From contig NZ_BBWR01000009.1 of NCBI RefSeq assembly GCF_001463905.1, positions 1 through 64,000 on the forward strand: a stretch of 64,000 nt of DNA, given 5' to 3'. Source of the DNA: Aureimonas frigidaquae. Lineage in GTDB: Bacteria > Pseudomonadota > Alphaproteobacteria > Rhizobiales > Rhizobiaceae. The notes beneath the pieces are model-generated. The model was given only the letters and a program-made list of their open reading frames with translations, did no database searches and was not told the origin of the DNA. Positions 47,841 to 57,704 of this stretch are shown one piece after another; position 1 is the first letter of the stretch, and each line of letters opens with the position of its first letter. A program made the translations under genes and the position numbers.

Positions 47841-48232
47841 GCCAGCCGGCCGGGCGGCCGCTCCCGCAATCGTCGAAAGGCGGCGGGGGAGGAAAGTCCG
47901 GGCTTCACGGAGAAACGGTGCCGGGTAACGCCCGGCGGGGGTAACCCCAGGGACAGTGCCACAGAAAGGAAACCGCCGGCTCAACCCTTCGGGGCGCCGG
48001 TAAGGGTGAAAGGGTGGGGTAAGAGCCCACCGCGCCGCTGGCAACAGGGGCGGCATGGTAAACCCCACCGGAAGCAAGACCGAATAGGAACGACAGGGGC
48101 GGCTCGCCGCCCGCCATCTCCGTGGTCGTCGTTCGGGTAGGTTGCTCGAGGCGTGGCGCAAGCCACGTCCCAGATGAATGGTCGCCGCACGGCTTGTCCG
48201 TCGCACAGAACCCGGCTTACAGGCCGGCTGGC
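47841..48232 (+). ncRNA. rnpB: RNase P RNA (class A, alphaproteobacterial type)
   Basis: About 392 nt. The ends pair perfectly: GCCAGCCGGCC (47841-47851) with GGCCGGCTGGC (48222-48232), forming helix P1. Universal core segments are in order: GAGGAAAGTCCGGGCTTCAC, ACAGTGCCACAGAAAGGAAA, the GGTAAGGGTGAAAGGGTGG stretch, GTAAACCCCACCGGAAGCAA followed by GACCGAATAGG, and near the 3' end AGATGAATGGTCGCC and ACAGAACCCGGCTTA. It is the catalytic RNA that matures tRNA 5' ends. It lies between the Slt-like gene and the dcw cluster. No U-tract terminator is seen directly after it. Confidence 0.98.
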
Positions 48233-48699
48233 ATCTCGACCCAAATTTCCCGCCTTCAGCGCCACTGGAGCCGCCATGGGAATGGTTGGGCAAATGGTCC
48301 GGCCCACGGTCCAGCCCCTTGGATTGTTTCGACTTTTAACATTTGCGATTGGTCTGGCCACGACCGGGCAGTGCGCTGCTGCGCAACGCGCAGTATTTCC
48401 AATACTCGATTGTAATCGTTCTATTATATCAGGTTTTGACAGAGGGGTCGGCGGCCGATGGAGGGCATCGGTGGGGGCATTTCCCATTGACGCCCACGTG
48501 ATCCCATGGTAAACCAAATGACAATTCGGGGTGCCCGTTCAGACGGGCGGAAATTCAATTGCTTGTCAGGTTTGCAGCCGCGCTTCGCGCGGTGGGATCG
48601 GCTCGTTCCTACGGGCGGGTGACGGCTGCGGCTTGCCTGGCGCCATCGGGGTGGGGCCGAATGGTATGCGACCGGTCGAAAGGGCAAGTGTGACGCTTG
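48233..48699 (+). promoter_or_regulatory. rnpB-mraZ intergenic region and dcw leader
   Basis: 467 nt without a gene. From 48290 to 48440 it is unusually AT-rich for this genome. Two adjacent perfect hairpins, AGTATT-TCC-AATACT (48392-48406) and CGATT-GT-AATCG (48407-48418), are followed by TTCTATTATATC. A perfect TTGACA occurs at 48436 without a good -10. The three-copy MraZ box is at 48482-48506. Two more perfect stems follow, GCCCGT/ACGGGC (48533-48548) and CCGCGC/GCGCGG (48578-48592). The promoter of the dcw operon must be here. Confidence 0.6.
48482..48506 (-). promoter_or_regulatory. MraZ-binding repeats (three TGGGN, 10-bp period)
   Basis: On the minus strand TGGGA-N5-TGGGC-N5-TGGGA, exactly the TGGGN repeats with 5-nt spacers known as the MraZ operator. 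The orientation is opposite to that of mraZ transcription, and the box is 194 bp upstream of the mraZ start. Autorepression by MraZ is the expected role. Confidence 0.75.
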
Positions 48700-49140
48700 A
48701 TGGACCGGTTCCTGTCCAACGCCGTCAACCGCATCGACTCGAAGGGGCGCGTGTCCGTTCCGGCGAACTTCCGCCAGGTCCTGGCTGCAAAAGGCTTTTC
48801 CGAACTCTATGCGCTGCAGTCGATCAACCATCCGGCGATCGACGTGGGCGGAATGGACCTCCTCGAGCGCTACGAGGCGCGGATGGCGCAGGAGGATCCC
48901 TTCGGGGAAACCTTCGCCGACATGTCGCTCTTCACCTATGGCGATGGCGCCTTCCTGAAATTCGACGCCGAGGGGCGCATAGCCGTGACGGACTTCATCC
49001 GGTCGCATACGGGGATCGACGACAAGGTCGTCTTCGTGGGGCGCAACGATTTCTTCCAGCTTTGGGAACCCTCCCGGTTCGAGGCGCACCGTGCCGAAGC
49101 GCGTCAGCGCCTTCAGTCCATGCGGGGTGCGGCGCGATGA
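48700..49140 (+). CDS. mraZ: Transcriptional regulator MraZ
   Basis: 146 residues with two SpoVT/AbrB-like halves ([15 protein letters not shown] near the N-terminus and [13 protein letters not shown] in the second). MraZ forms a ring and represses the dcw operon by binding TGGGN repeats. ATG at 48700; a TTG directly before it is possible, and no strong Shine-Dalgarno is seen. The stop overlaps rsmH (ATGA). Confidence 0.95.
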   Translation: MDRFLSNAVNRIDSKGRVSVPANFRQVLAAKGFSELYALQSINHPAIDVGGMDLLERYEARMAQEDPFGETFADMSLFTYGDGAFLKFDAEGRIAVTDFIRSHTGIDDKVVFVGRNDFFQLWEPSRFEAHRAEARQRLQSMRGAAR

Positions 49141-50129
49141 GTGACGAACGGCATCTTCCGGTTCTGTTGTCCGAGGTGATGGCGGCCATGGCCCCCGCGC
49201 CCGGAGAGGTGATCCTGGACGGGACGTTCGGTGCCGGCGGCTACAGCCGCGCCCTGTTGGGTGCGGGTGCCCGGGTGATCGGCATGGACCGCGATCCGAC
49301 CGCCATTGCCGCAGCAGAGGCCATGGTCCGCGATTCTGCGGGGGCGCTGCGCCTTGTGGGCGACCGCTTTTCCACCATGGCCGACCATGTGGACGGCAGG
49401 ATCGACGGGGTCGTCCTCGATATCGGCGTGTCCTCCATGCAGATCGACACGCCCGAGCGCGGCTTTTCCTTCCAGAAGAACGGCCCCCTGGACATGCGGA
49501 TGGGGTCCGACGGGCCGACGGCCGCCGACGTCGTCAACCGGTTGAAGGTCGGCGATCTCGCACGGGTCCTGTCCTTTCTGGGCGAGGAGCGGCAGGCCGG
49601 GCGCATCGCGCGGGCCATCGATGCGCGGCGGGCGACGCACCCGTTCGAAACCACGTCCGACCTGGCGGAACTGGTCGGCCGCGTGCTGGGCCGCCGGCCA
49701 CAGGACCGGATCGACCCCGCCACCCGGACCTTCCAGGCGCTGCGCATCTACGTGAACGACGAGCTGGGGGAGCTCATGCGTGCGCTGGTGGCGGCAGAGG
49801 CCATTTTGAAGCCCGGTGGCCGGCTCGTGGTCGTCACCTTCCACTCGCTCGAGGATCGGATCGTGAAGCGCTTCCTGCGTGATCGGTCCCAGGCAGCGTC
49901 GCAATCCCGGCATTTACCGGATCTTAGCCATGAAGAGGCGACATTCGCCACGCGCAACAAGGCCGAGGGCGGCTCGGCAGAGGAAATCGCAGCCAATCCA
50001 CGGGCGCGTTCGGCCAAGCTGCGCGCGGCAGTGCGTACGACGGCCCCCGCGCCGACCGGTCCGCAGGCCTTTCGCTTCTTCGATCTTCCCGCCCTGGCGG
50101 AACTGCCGCAATCCGGAGCCCGACGCTGA
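49137..50129 (+). CDS. rsmH: 16S rRNA (cytosine(1402)-N(4))-methyltransferase RsmH
   Basis: 330 residues. Begins [11 protein letters not shown], then the SAM-binding [49 protein letters not shown] and [15 protein letters not shown]. It methylates C1402 of 16S rRNA; the gene is historically mraW. Overlaps mraZ by 4 nt, and its TGA shares a base with the ftsL ATG. Confidence 0.98.
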   Translation: MSDERHLPVLLSEVMAAMAPAPGEVILDGTFGAGGYSRALLGAGARVIGMDRDPTAIAAAEAMVRDSAGALRLVGDRFSTMADHVDGRIDGVVLDIGVSSMQIDTPERGFSFQKNGPLDMRMGSDGPTAADVVNRLKVGDLARVLSFLGEERQAGRIARAIDARRATHPFETTSDLAELVGRVLGRRPQDRIDPATRTFQALRIYVNDELGELMRALVAAEAILKPGGRLVVVTFHSLEDRIVKRFLRDRSQAASQSRHLPDLSHEEATFATRNKAEGGSAEEIAANPRARSAKLRAAVRTTAPAPTGPQAFRFFDLPALAELPQSGARR

Positions 50130-50485
50130 TGCACAAGACACTGGACATCATTCTCGTCGTCATCATGCTCGCGGCCGCGACATGGACCTTCGGCGTCAAG
50201 CACGAGGCGGAATCGATCGAGGAGCGCCTGCGCGTCGTCGAGCGCGATATCGCCATGGAGCGGGATACGATCTCGCTGCTGGAAGCCGACTGGAGCCTGT
50301 TGAACCAGCCCTATCGTCTGCAGCGTCTGGCCGACACTTTCGCTGAAGAGCTGCAGCTCAAGCCGATCGTTCCCCGCCAGATCGTCACGCCCGCGGATCT
50401 GCCGTCCGAGCCGGTCCCGGTTGTGCCGGAAGAGCCGCTCGCCACCGGCAACCTTGCCGCCAATGCGGCGGGCGTGTTGAGATGA
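50129..50485 (+). CDS. ftsL: Cell division protein FtsL
   Basis: 118 residues. A short cytosolic start, one transmembrane helix (IILVVIMLAAATWTFGV, about 8-24), then a periplasmic coiled-coil-like stretch (ESIEERLRVVERDIAMERDTI) and a Pro-rich tail. FtsL with FtsB and FtsQ activates the FtsW-FtsI septal synthase. Position between rsmH and ftsI is diagnostic. Overlaps ftsI by 4 nt. Confidence 0.93.
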   Translation: MHKTLDIILVVIMLAAATWTFGVKHEAESIEERLRVVERDIAMERDTISLLEADWSLLNQPYRLQRLADTFAEELQLKPIVPRQIVTPADLPSEPVPVVPEEPLATGNLAANAAGVLR

Positions 50486-52212
50486 GCGGCACCCCGCACC
50501 ATCCCCTGCCAGAGAAGGAAGGCTCCCGCCTGCGCCGCGGCGCCCGGCGCGTCGCAAGACTCCGCCGCCATCCGGCGGGCGAGGCGCCGCCAAGCAACAA
50601 GCCGCGCTTCGCCATCGCCATGCTGGCCTTTTGCGGCGTCTATGCCGTGATCGGCGGCCGCCTCGTCACCTGGGGTGCGGTGGAGGGGGCAGAGCCTTCT
50701 GCGGCGCGCCCGGCGCAGGAAGCGGCCGCGCCGCGGCCGACGCTTCTGGATCGGAACGGGCGGCTTCTGGCCACCGACATCCGCACCGCATCGCTCTATG
50801 CGCAGCCGGCCCGGATCGGCGATCCGGCCCGCGCGGCGGAGCTCATCGCCAGCGTCCTGCCGGAAGTCGATCCGGCGAGGCTTGCGGCGCAATTGTCGAA
50901 GGGCGGGGACCTCATCTGGCTGAAGCGCAACGTGGCGCCGGCGCAGATGCAGGCCATCCTGGCACTGAACGTCGAGGGTGTCGGGGTGGATACCGACCGC
51001 AGCCGCTACTATCCGGGCGGCAGCACCGCGGCGCATGTGGTCGGCCATGTGGACGATACCAATCGCGGCATGGCGGGCATGGAGCAATATGTCGATGCCG
51101 CCATCGGCCATGCGCAGGCCGTTGGCCGCAGCGCGCCGCAGGATATCCGCCTGTCGCTGGACCTTCGGGTCCAGCACGCGCTGCGGGACGAACTCGCCGG
51201 TGCCATGCGGCGCTACGAGGCGGCGGCAGCCGGCGGCATCGTGCTCGATGCGACGACGGGCGAAGTCGTCGCCATGGCGTCGCTGCCGGACTACGATCCC
51301 AACCATCCGGTCCAGGCGCGGCAGCCCGATCGGTACAATCGCATGACGGCAGAGGCCACGGAGCTGGGCACCACGGCCACCACCTTCACCACGGCCATGG
51401 CGCTCGACAGCGGCAAGGTGGACCTGTCCGACGCCTTCGATGCGCAGGGGCCGGTCAGCCTCGGCAACATGATGCTCACCGCAAGCCATGGCGCAAGTGC
51501 GGTCCGCAGCCGGGCCATGACGGTGCCCGAAATCTTCGTCTATTCTTCCGCGGCCGGTGCGGCGCAGGAGGCCAAGGCCGTTGGGCCGGCCGGGCATGGC
51601 GCCTTCCTGGCCAAGCTCGGCCTGACGACGCAGCTGCGCACCGAACTGCCCGAACTCGCCGCGCCGCGGGCGCCGTCGCAGTGGACGGAACTGTCCTCGC
51701 TCACGGCCTCGATCGGGCGGGGCATTGCGACCACACCGTTGCAGACGGCCGCCGCCGCTGCCGCCCTGTTGAATGGCGGCTACCTGGTAACGCCGACTTT
51801 CCTGCCGCGCTCCGAACGCACGGCAGAGGTGCTGAAGCGCCGCGTGGTCAGCGCGGAAACCTCGGCGCGCATGCGCTACCTCTTTGCGACCAACGCCGCC
51901 CATGGCTCGGGCAAGGCTTCGCTGGTCGAGGGGCTCGACGTCGGCGGTCAGACGGGAACGCTGGCCGACGGTGCGTCCGCGACCGGCAAGGCGCAAAGCA
52001 CCTCCTATCTGGCGGCCTTCCCCATGCACGATCCGCGCTACGTGGTGCTCGTCATGCTGGACGCGCCCAAGCCCGCAGCCGGAGAGGCGCATGCCACGGC
52101 GGCCTGGAACGCGGCCCCGACGGCCGGCGCCATCATCGCGCGGACAGCCGGCTTCCTGGGCGTCGAGCCGGAAACGCCGAAGGACAAAAAACAGCTTCTG
52201 GTGAGTTACTGA
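50482..52212 (+). CDS. ftsI: FtsI / PBP3-type septal transpeptidase with all three catalytic motifs lost (probable pseudoenzyme)
   Basis: 576 residues, usual length. Cytosolic basic N-terminus, one transmembrane helix (about 42-63), a PBP dimer domain (RPTLLDRNGRLLATDIR at 85-101; GGSTAAHVVGHVD), then the transpeptidase fold (about 225-560). In place of SxxK at 297-300 is T-T-A-T, in place of SxN at 355-357 S-S-A, and in place of KTG at 490-492 Q-T-G. The usual FGHG near 411-414 reads IGRG. Flanking residues remain conserved (FTTAMALDSGKV after the first, VGG before and TGT at the third, AAFP-DPRYVVLVMLD after it). With no acyl-serine or catalytic lysines it should neither crosslink peptidoglycan nor bind beta-lactam. 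The frame is intact and coupled to ftsL (ATGA), so this is not simple decay. A structural or FtsW-activating role is inference. Confidence 0.93.
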   Translation: MSGTPHHPLPEKEGSRLRRGARRVARLRRHPAGEAPPSNKPRFAIAMLAFCGVYAVIGGRLVTWGAVEGAEPSAARPAQEAAAPRPTLLDRNGRLLATDIRTASLYAQPARIGDPARAAELIASVLPEVDPARLAAQLSKGGDLIWLKRNVAPAQMQAILALNVEGVGVDTDRSRYYPGGSTAAHVVGHVDDTNRGMAGMEQYVDAAIGHAQAVGRSAPQDIRLSLDLRVQHALRDELAGAMRRYEAAAAGGIVLDATTGEVVAMASLPDYDPNHPVQARQPDRYNRMTAEATELGTTATTFTTAMALDSGKVDLSDAFDAQGPVSLGNMMLTASHGASAVRSRAMTVPEIFVYSSAAGAAQEAKAVGPAGHGAFLAKLGLTTQLRTELPELAAPRAPSQWTELSSLTASIGRGIATTPLQTAAAAAALLNGGYLVTPTFLPRSERTAEVLKRRVVSAETSARMRYLFATNAAHGSGKASLVEGLDVGGQTGTLADGASATGKAQSTSYLAAFPMHDPRYVVLVMLDAPKPAAGEAHATAAWNAAPTAGAIIARTAGFLGVEPETPKDKKQLLVSY

Positions 52213-52239
52213 GTGTATGGTCCTGGCGAAATACGCGGC

Positions 52240-52263
52240 GCCGACCTTGCAGGATGGGTCGGC
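52240..52263 (+). other. Intercistronic hairpin between ftsI and murE
   Basis: GCCGACC and GGTCGGC form a perfect 7-bp stem with a 10-nt loop, within the 92-nt ftsI-murE gap. This is the only gap longer than 30 nt between mraZ and murB, where genes otherwise overlap or nearly touch. No U-tract follows. It may mark an RNA processing site or precede an internal promoter; neither is shown. Confidence 0.4.
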
Positions 52264-52304
52264 CCCGTGAAAAAGCAACCAGCGATGCCGACACGGACTA
52301 AGAC

Positions 52305-53756
52305 ATGAAACTCGCAGATCTTGCCAGCGGGCTGGCCGAAATGCCCGCGCATGCGAAAGACCTCGATGTCGATGGCCTGACGGCCGATTCGCGAGTGGTC
52401 CAGCCGGGCTTCCTCTTCGCCGCCCTGTCGGGCAGCCGGCGTGACGGCGCAAGCTTCGTCGAGGATGCCAGGGCGCGCGGGGCCGTGGCCGTGCTGGCGG
52501 GCGCGGACGCACCGGCCGACGGCGCCCTTCCGGTGCTGCGGGCGGACGATCCCCGCCATGCGCTGGCCGTGATGGCCGCACGCTTTTATGGCCGCCAGCC
52601 CGAAACGGTGGTGGCCGTCACGGGAACCAGCGGCAAGACCTCGATCGCCACCTTTACCCGGCAGATCTGGACGCGGGCGGGCCTGCCGGCCGCGTCCATC
52701 GGCACGACGGGCGTGGTCAGCCCGACGCGGGACGATTACGGCACCCTGACAACGCCCGATCCGGTCGCCCTGGCGCGTCTGATGGCCGAGCTCGCCGATG
52801 AAGGCGTTACCCATGCATCGATGGAGGCTTCCAGCCATGGCTTGTCGCAGCGCCGGCTGGACGGGGTCCGCCTTGCGGCGGCCGGCTTCAGCAATCTCGG
52901 CCGCGACCACATGGACTACCACCCGACGGTCGAACATTACTTCGCATCCAAGATGCGGCTCTTCGATACGCTTCTTTCGCCCGGCCGCCCGGCCGTGATC
53001 TTTTCCGACGATGCCTGGTCCGCCCAGGCGGTGGCGGCCGCGACCGCTGCGGGGCTCGACGTGCGACGCGTCGGGCGGAGCGGGGATATGCTGCGGCTCA
53101 AGCGCCTCGAGCACGAGCGCGCCCGCCAGAATGCCGAGATCGAGGCGGATGGCCGGCTCTACCGGATCGTCCTGCCGCTCGCCGGCGAATTCCAGATGGC
53201 CAACGCGCTGGTTGCCGCGGGGCTCGCCATCGCCACCGGAACGCCGGTGGAGGCCGCGCTCGGCGCGCTGGAACATCTGCGGGGCGCATCGGGCCGCCTC
53301 GACCTTGCCGGCACGCGCGCCGACGGCGTGCCCGTCTTCGTGGACTATGCTCACAAGCCGGAGGCTTTGGAAAACGTCCTTGCGGCCGTGCGTCCCTTCA
53401 CGACGGGGCGGGTCATCGTTGTCTTCGGCTGCGGCGGCGACAGGGACCGCCTCAAGCGCCCCATCATGGGAGAGATCGCGACCCGCCTTGCGGATGTCGT
53501 GATCGTCACCGATGACAATCCGCGCTCCGAAGTACCTGCCTCCATCCGGGCCGAGATCATGGCGGCGGCGCCCGGCGCCACCGAAATCGGTGACCGCCGC
53601 GAGGCGATCCGCACGGCGGTTGGTATGGCGGAGCGTGGGGATACGGTCGTGGTGGCCGGCAAGGGGCACGAGATCGGCCAGACCGTGGGCGATACGACGC
53701 ATCATTTCAGCGACCACGAGGAAGTGGCCAAGGCCGTTGCGGAGGTGAATGGATGA
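52305..53756 (+). CDS. murE: UDP-N-acetylmuramoyl-L-alanyl-D-glutamate--2,6-diaminopimelate ligase MurE
   Basis: 483 residues. ATP-binding VTGTSGKTS, the [18 protein letters not shown] block with conserved His, and the DAP-selecting DNPRSE motif near 403, which indicates meso-diaminopimelate, not lysine, in the peptidoglycan. Overlaps murF by 4 nt. Confidence 0.98.
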   Translation: MKLADLASGLAEMPAHAKDLDVDGLTADSRVVQPGFLFAALSGSRRDGASFVEDARARGAVAVLAGADAPADGALPVLRADDPRHALAVMAARFYGRQPETVVAVTGTSGKTSIATFTRQIWTRAGLPAASIGTTGVVSPTRDDYGTLTTPDPVALARLMAELADEGVTHASMEASSHGLSQRRLDGVRLAAAGFSNLGRDHMDYHPTVEHYFASKMRLFDTLLSPGRPAVIFSDDAWSAQAVAAATAAGLDVRRVGRSGDMLRLKRLEHERARQNAEIEADGRLYRIVLPLAGEFQMANALVAAGLAIATGTPVEAALGALEHLRGASGRLDLAGTRADGVPVFVDYAHKPEALENVLAAVRPFTTGRVIVVFGCGGDRDRLKRPIMGEIATRLADVVIVTDDNPRSEVPASIRAEIMAAAPGATEIGDRREAIRTAVGMAERGDTVVVAGKGHEIGQTVGDTTHHFSDHEEVAKAVAEVNG

Positions 53757-55216
53757 CGGAACCGCTCTGGACCGGCGAGGCATTGCTGGCGGCGACCGGC
53801 GGGCGGCCGGTGGGAACGCTGCCCCCTTCGGTGAACGGACTGTCGATCGATTCGCGCAGCGTGGCGCCGGGCGAAGCCTTCTTCGCCATCAAGGGCGACC
53901 GCTTCGACGGGCATGACTTCCTGACCGCGGCGGCGGCGGCGGGCGCCGGCCTGCTGGTCGTATCGGAGCGCAAGCTGCCGGCGCTGCAACGCCTGACCCG
54001 GCCGCTCCTGGTGGTGGACGATGTCCTGAAGGCGCTGGAGCGCCTTGCCGCCGTGGCGCGCATGCGCAGCCGCGCCAAGGTCGTGGCCGTTACCGGAAGT
54101 GTCGGCAAGACCACGACCAAGGAAGCGCTGCGCCATGCACTTTCGGCCTGTGGCGAAGTTCATGCATCGGCCGCTTCCTTCAACAATCACTGGGGTGTGC
54201 CGCTGTCGCTCGCCCGCCTGCCGGAGACGGCCGATTACGCCGTCTTCGAAATCGGCATGAACCATCCGGGCGAGATCCGGCCCTTGACGCGGCTGGTGCA
54301 GCCGCATGTCGCCATCGTCACCCTGATCGCACCGGCGCATCTGGGCCATTTCCGCGACCTCGAGGAGATCGCCGATGCCAAGGCCGAGATCTTCGAGGGG
54401 GTCGTCGCCGGCGGTACGGCGGTCCTCAACGCGGACGATCCCTACGCCCCGCATCTGGCCGACCGCGCCCGGGAGGCCGGGGTGACGCGCATTGCTCATT
54501 TCGGCGAAGCGGGGATGGCCGACTACCGGCTGATCCGCTTCCAGAAGCTCGACGACAGCGCCAATATGGAAGCGCGCATCGACGGGACCAATGTCGATAT
54601 TCGCCTGTTCAACGCCGGCCGGCATCTGGCACAGAACCTTCTGGCGGTACTGGGTGCGGTCGATCTGGTCGGGGCCGATCTTGCCACGGCGGCCGACGCC
54701 CTGTCCGACTGGCGCGTCGGCAAGGGGCGTGGCGCGCGTCACGATGTATCCCTGCCGCAGGGCGGCACCTTGCGCGTCATCGACGAAAGCTACAACGCCA
54801 ACCCGGCATCCATGCGCGCGGCCATCGCCGTCCTGGGCGGAACCGAGCCACGCGGCGGCCGGCGCATCGCCGTGCTGGGCGATATGCTGGAACTGGGCGA
54901 AGACAGCGCCGCTTTGCACGCCGCGCTTGCCGAACCGCTTCTCGCCGCCGGCGTCGAGGCGGTCTTCCTGACCGGGCCTCAGTCACGCCCGCTGCTCGAT
55001 GCCTTGGCCGGGCGGGCAGAGGTGCAATGGCTGCCCGACCTTGCCACCTTGCGCAAGGCCATCCTCGATGCCGTGCGCCCCGGCGACGTGGTCATGTTCA
55101 AGGCCTCGAACGGCATCGGCCTGTCGCGGCTGGTGGACGAACTCGTCGGTCCGCAGCAATCCCCGAACCATGGACCGGCGGCGCCCCATGGCGCCACCGT
55201 CAGCGGAGACGCCTAA
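53753..55216 (+). CDS. murF: UDP-N-acetylmuramoyl-tripeptide--D-alanyl-D-alanine ligase MurF
   Basis: 487 residues. ATP-binding [18 protein letters not shown], the [12 protein letters not shown] block, [11 protein letters not shown], and a late [15 protein letters not shown]. It adds D-Ala-D-Ala to the UDP-muramoyl tripeptide, using the dipeptide made by Ddl. ATGA overlap with murE; mraY begins 2 nt after its stop. Confidence 0.98.
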   Translation: MTEPLWTGEALLAATGGRPVGTLPPSVNGLSIDSRSVAPGEAFFAIKGDRFDGHDFLTAAAAAGAGLLVVSERKLPALQRLTRPLLVVDDVLKALERLAAVARMRSRAKVVAVTGSVGKTTTKEALRHALSACGEVHASAASFNNHWGVPLSLARLPETADYAVFEIGMNHPGEIRPLTRLVQPHVAIVTLIAPAHLGHFRDLEEIADAKAEIFEGVVAGGTAVLNADDPYAPHLADRAREAGVTRIAHFGEAGMADYRLIRFQKLDDSANMEARIDGTNVDIRLFNAGRHLAQNLLAVLGAVDLVGADLATAADALSDWRVGKGRGARHDVSLPQGGTLRVIDESYNANPASMRAAIAVLGGTEPRGGRRIAVLGDMLELGEDSAALHAALAEPLLAAGVEAVFLTGPQSRPLLDALAGRAEVQWLPDLATLRKAILDAVRPGDVVMFKASNGIGLSRLVDELVGPQQSPNHGPAAPHGATVSGDA

Positions 55217-55218
55217 CC

Positions 55219-56301
55219 GTGCTGACCTATCTTGCCGCCCTGACGCCGGAGGCGCAGGTCTTCAACGTCTTCCGTTACATTACTTTCCGCACCGGCTCGG
55301 CGATGATCACCTCGTTCATCTTCGTCTTCCTGTTCGGCCCCTACATCATCGCCAATCTGCGCATACGCCAGGGGCGCGGCCAGCCGATCCGAGCGGACGG
55401 ACCGCAGACGCATTTCAAGAAGGCCGGAACGCCCACCATGGGCGGGCTGATGATCCTGTCGGGGGTGATCGCGGCCACGCTGCTCTGGGCGGACCTGTCC
55501 AACCTTTATGTCTGGGCCGTGCTTCTGGTGACAGTCGGCTTCGGCGCCATCGGCTTCTACGACGACTACCTGAAGGTCACCAAACAGAGCCATAAGGGAT
55601 TTTCGGGCAAGGCGCGGCTGACGCTCGAGTTCGTGATTGCGGGCATTGCCTCCGGGATCATCGTCTATGCCGGGACGGACCCGCTGGCGACATCCATCCC
55701 CGTGCCCTTCTTCAAGCAGTTTCTGCTCGATATCGGTATTTTCTACGTCGGTTTCGCGGCCTTCGTGATGGTCGGTGCCGGCAATGCAGTCAACCTGACG
55801 GACGGGCTCGACGGGCTCGCCATCGTGCCGATCATGATCGCAGCGGCGGCCTTAGGCCTCATCGCCTATCTGGCCGGCAACGCCAATTTCGCGAATTATC
55901 TGCAGATCCACTTCGTCCTCGGAACGGGCGAACTCGCCGTCCTGTGCGGGGCGGTCATCGGGGCCGGGCTCGGCTTCCTGTGGTTCAACGCGCCACCGGC
56001 CGCCATCTTCATGGGGGATACCGGCTCGCTCGCCCTCGGCGGCCTGACGGGCGCGGTCGCCGTGGCCACCAAGCACGAACTGGTGCTGGCGATCATCGGC
56101 GGGCTCTTCGTGATCGAGGCCTTGTCGGTCATCATTCAGGTCGCGAGCTTCAAGCTGACGGGCAAGCGCGTCTTCCTGATGGCGCCGATCCACCATCATT
56201 TCGAGAAGCTGGGCTGGACCGAAAGCCAGGTCGTCGTGCGCTTCTGGATCATCGCCTTCCTTCTGGCCTTTATCGGCCTGTCCACCCTGAAGCTGCGGTA
56301 A
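55219..56301 (+). CDS. mraY: Phospho-N-acetylmuramoyl-pentapeptide-transferase MraY
   Basis: 360 residues, ten transmembrane segments expected. Catalytic aspartates in FYDDYLKV and [10 protein letters not shown], the [12 protein letters not shown] loop, and [11 protein letters not shown] near the start. It transfers phospho-MurNAc-pentapeptide to undecaprenyl phosphate, making lipid I at the inner membrane. GTG start at 55219. Next gene murD begins 4 nt after the stop. Confidence 0.98.
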   Translation: MLTYLAALTPEAQVFNVFRYITFRTGSAMITSFIFVFLFGPYIIANLRIRQGRGQPIRADGPQTHFKKAGTPTMGGLMILSGVIAATLLWADLSNLYVWAVLLVTVGFGAIGFYDDYLKVTKQSHKGFSGKARLTLEFVIAGIASGIIVYAGTDPLATSIPVPFFKQFLLDIGIFYVGFAAFVMVGAGNAVNLTDGLDGLAIVPIMIAAAALGLIAYLAGNANFANYLQIHFVLGTGELAVLCGAVIGAGLGFLWFNAPPAAIFMGDTGSLALGGLTGAVAVATKHELVLAIIGGLFVIEALSVIIQVASFKLTGKRVFLMAPIHHHFEKLGWTESQVVVRFWIIAFLLAFIGLSTLKLR

Positions 56302-56305
56302 GCCC

Positions 56306-57700
56306 ATGATCGCGGCGTCCTCCTTTCACGGTCTGCGGGTGGCCCTGTTCGGTCTGGGCGGATCCGGCCTTGCCACTGCACGCGCGCTGCAGGCCGGCGG
56401 CGCCGTCCTGACCGCCTATGACGACAACCCCTCCGCCGTCGAGGCTGCGGCGGGCGAGGGGATCGCCACGGGCGATCTGAAAGCGCTCGACTGGTCCGGC
56501 CTTTCGGCCCTGGTCCTGGCGCCCGGCGTTCCGCTGACCCATCCGCATCCGCACTGGACGGTGGAACGGGCACAGGCAGACAATGTGCCGGTGATCGGCG
56601 ATATCGAGATCTTCTGCCGCGAGCGGGCGCGCCGCGCGCCACACGCACCCTTCATCGCCATCACCGGCACCAACGGCAAGTCGACGACGACGGCGCTGAT
56701 CGCACATTGCCTGGCGGCGAGCGGGCGCGATACGCAGCTCGGTGGCAATATCGGTGTTCCGGTCCTGTCGCTGGAGCCCCCGCATGACGACCGCTTCCAC
56801 GTGGTGGAATGCTCCTCCTACCAGATCGATCTGGCACCCGGACTCGCCCCCTCGGTGGGTCTTCTCCTGAACCTGTCGCCCGATCATCTGGACCGGCACG
56901 GGACGATGGAGCACTACGCGGCCGTCAAGGAGCGTCTGGTCGCCGGGGCGGAGACCGCCGTGATCGGCATGGACGATCCGGCCAGCGCGGCCATCGCCGA
57001 CCGGCTTAAGGCGGCGGGGCGTCATGTCCTGCGCATATCCCATACGGTGCAGCCGGGCGCCGATTTCTGCTTCGACGGCACGGATGTTCTGCGGCGGGAG
57101 GGCGGCCTTCTGTCCGGCCGGTTCCGCATTGCCGGGATCGGCTCGCTGCGCGGCCGGCACAACGGCCAGAATGCGGCGGCCGCCATCGCCGCCCTGTCGG
57201 CAGCCGGCATGTCGGACGATGACATCCAGTCCGGCCTCGAAAGCTTTCCGGGCCTGGCGCACCGCATGGAACAGGTGGGCCATATGGGCGAGGTCCTGTT
57301 CATCAACGATTCCAAGGCGACCAATGCGGATGCGGCAGCACCGGGGCTGGCAAGCTTCGACAGGATCCACTGGATCGCCGGCGGCCTGCCGAAGGCAGGC
57401 GGCATCGAACCGCTGCAGCCGCTCTTCGACCGTATTGCCAAGGCCTATCTGATCGGTGAGGCCGCGCCCGCTTTCGCGGCGACTCTTGGTAAACGAATTC
57501 CTTACGAAATCTCCGGTACATTGGATCAGGCCGTGCAAAGCGCGGCCCGCGATGCGTCTGGCACCGGTGGGGAGGAGGTCGTCCTCCTGTCTCCCGCCTG
57601 TGCGAGTTTCGATCAGTTCCGCAATTTCGAGGTAAGGGGGGCGGCCTTCCGCGATGCGGTCGCCGCCTTGCCCGGGTTCAAACCCGTTCCGAAAGGGTAA
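56306..57700 (+). CDS. murD: UDP-N-acetylmuramoylalanine--D-glutamate ligase MurD
   Basis: 464 residues. N-terminal Rossmann-like [17 protein letters not shown]-binding [40 protein letters not shown] and late [10 protein letters not shown] and [12 protein letters not shown]. It adds D-glutamate to UDP-MurNAc-L-Ala in the cytosol. Order murD-ftsW is the usual dcw order. It ends 4 nt before ftsW. Confidence 0.98.
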   Translation: MIAASSFHGLRVALFGLGGSGLATARALQAGGAVLTAYDDNPSAVEAAAGEGIATGDLKALDWSGLSALVLAPGVPLTHPHPHWTVERAQADNVPVIGDIEIFCRERARRAPHAPFIAITGTNGKSTTTALIAHCLAASGRDTQLGGNIGVPVLSLEPPHDDRFHVVECSSYQIDLAPGLAPSVGLLLNLSPDHLDRHGTMEHYAAVKERLVAGAETAVIGMDDPASAAIADRLKAAGRHVLRISHTVQPGADFCFDGTDVLRREGGLLSGRFRIAGIGSLRGRHNGQNAAAAIAALSAAGMSDDDIQSGLESFPGLAHRMEQVGHMGEVLFINDSKATNADAAAPGLASFDRIHWIAGGLPKAGGIEPLQPLFDRIAKAYLIGEAAPAFAATLGKRIPYEISGTLDQAVQSAARDASGTGGEEVVLLSPACASFDQFRNFEVRGAAFRDAVAALPGFKPVPKG

Positions 57701-57704
57701 GGCC

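Noticed and set aside
47571-48293. A 240-codon minus-strand frame across rnpB.
   Set aside because: It covers a structured RNA with a perfect P1 helix and universal core motifs; the translation is compositionally odd.
50482-52212. ftsI as a pseudogene.
   Set aside because: No frameshift or internal stop, full length, conserved flanks at each motif and overlapping junction with ftsL; the substitutions look selected or tolerated in a maintained protein.
57676-57692. A tRNA-like T-loop (GGGTTCAAACCCG).
   Set aside because: It lies inside the conserved end of murD and no acceptor, D or anticodon arms surround it.
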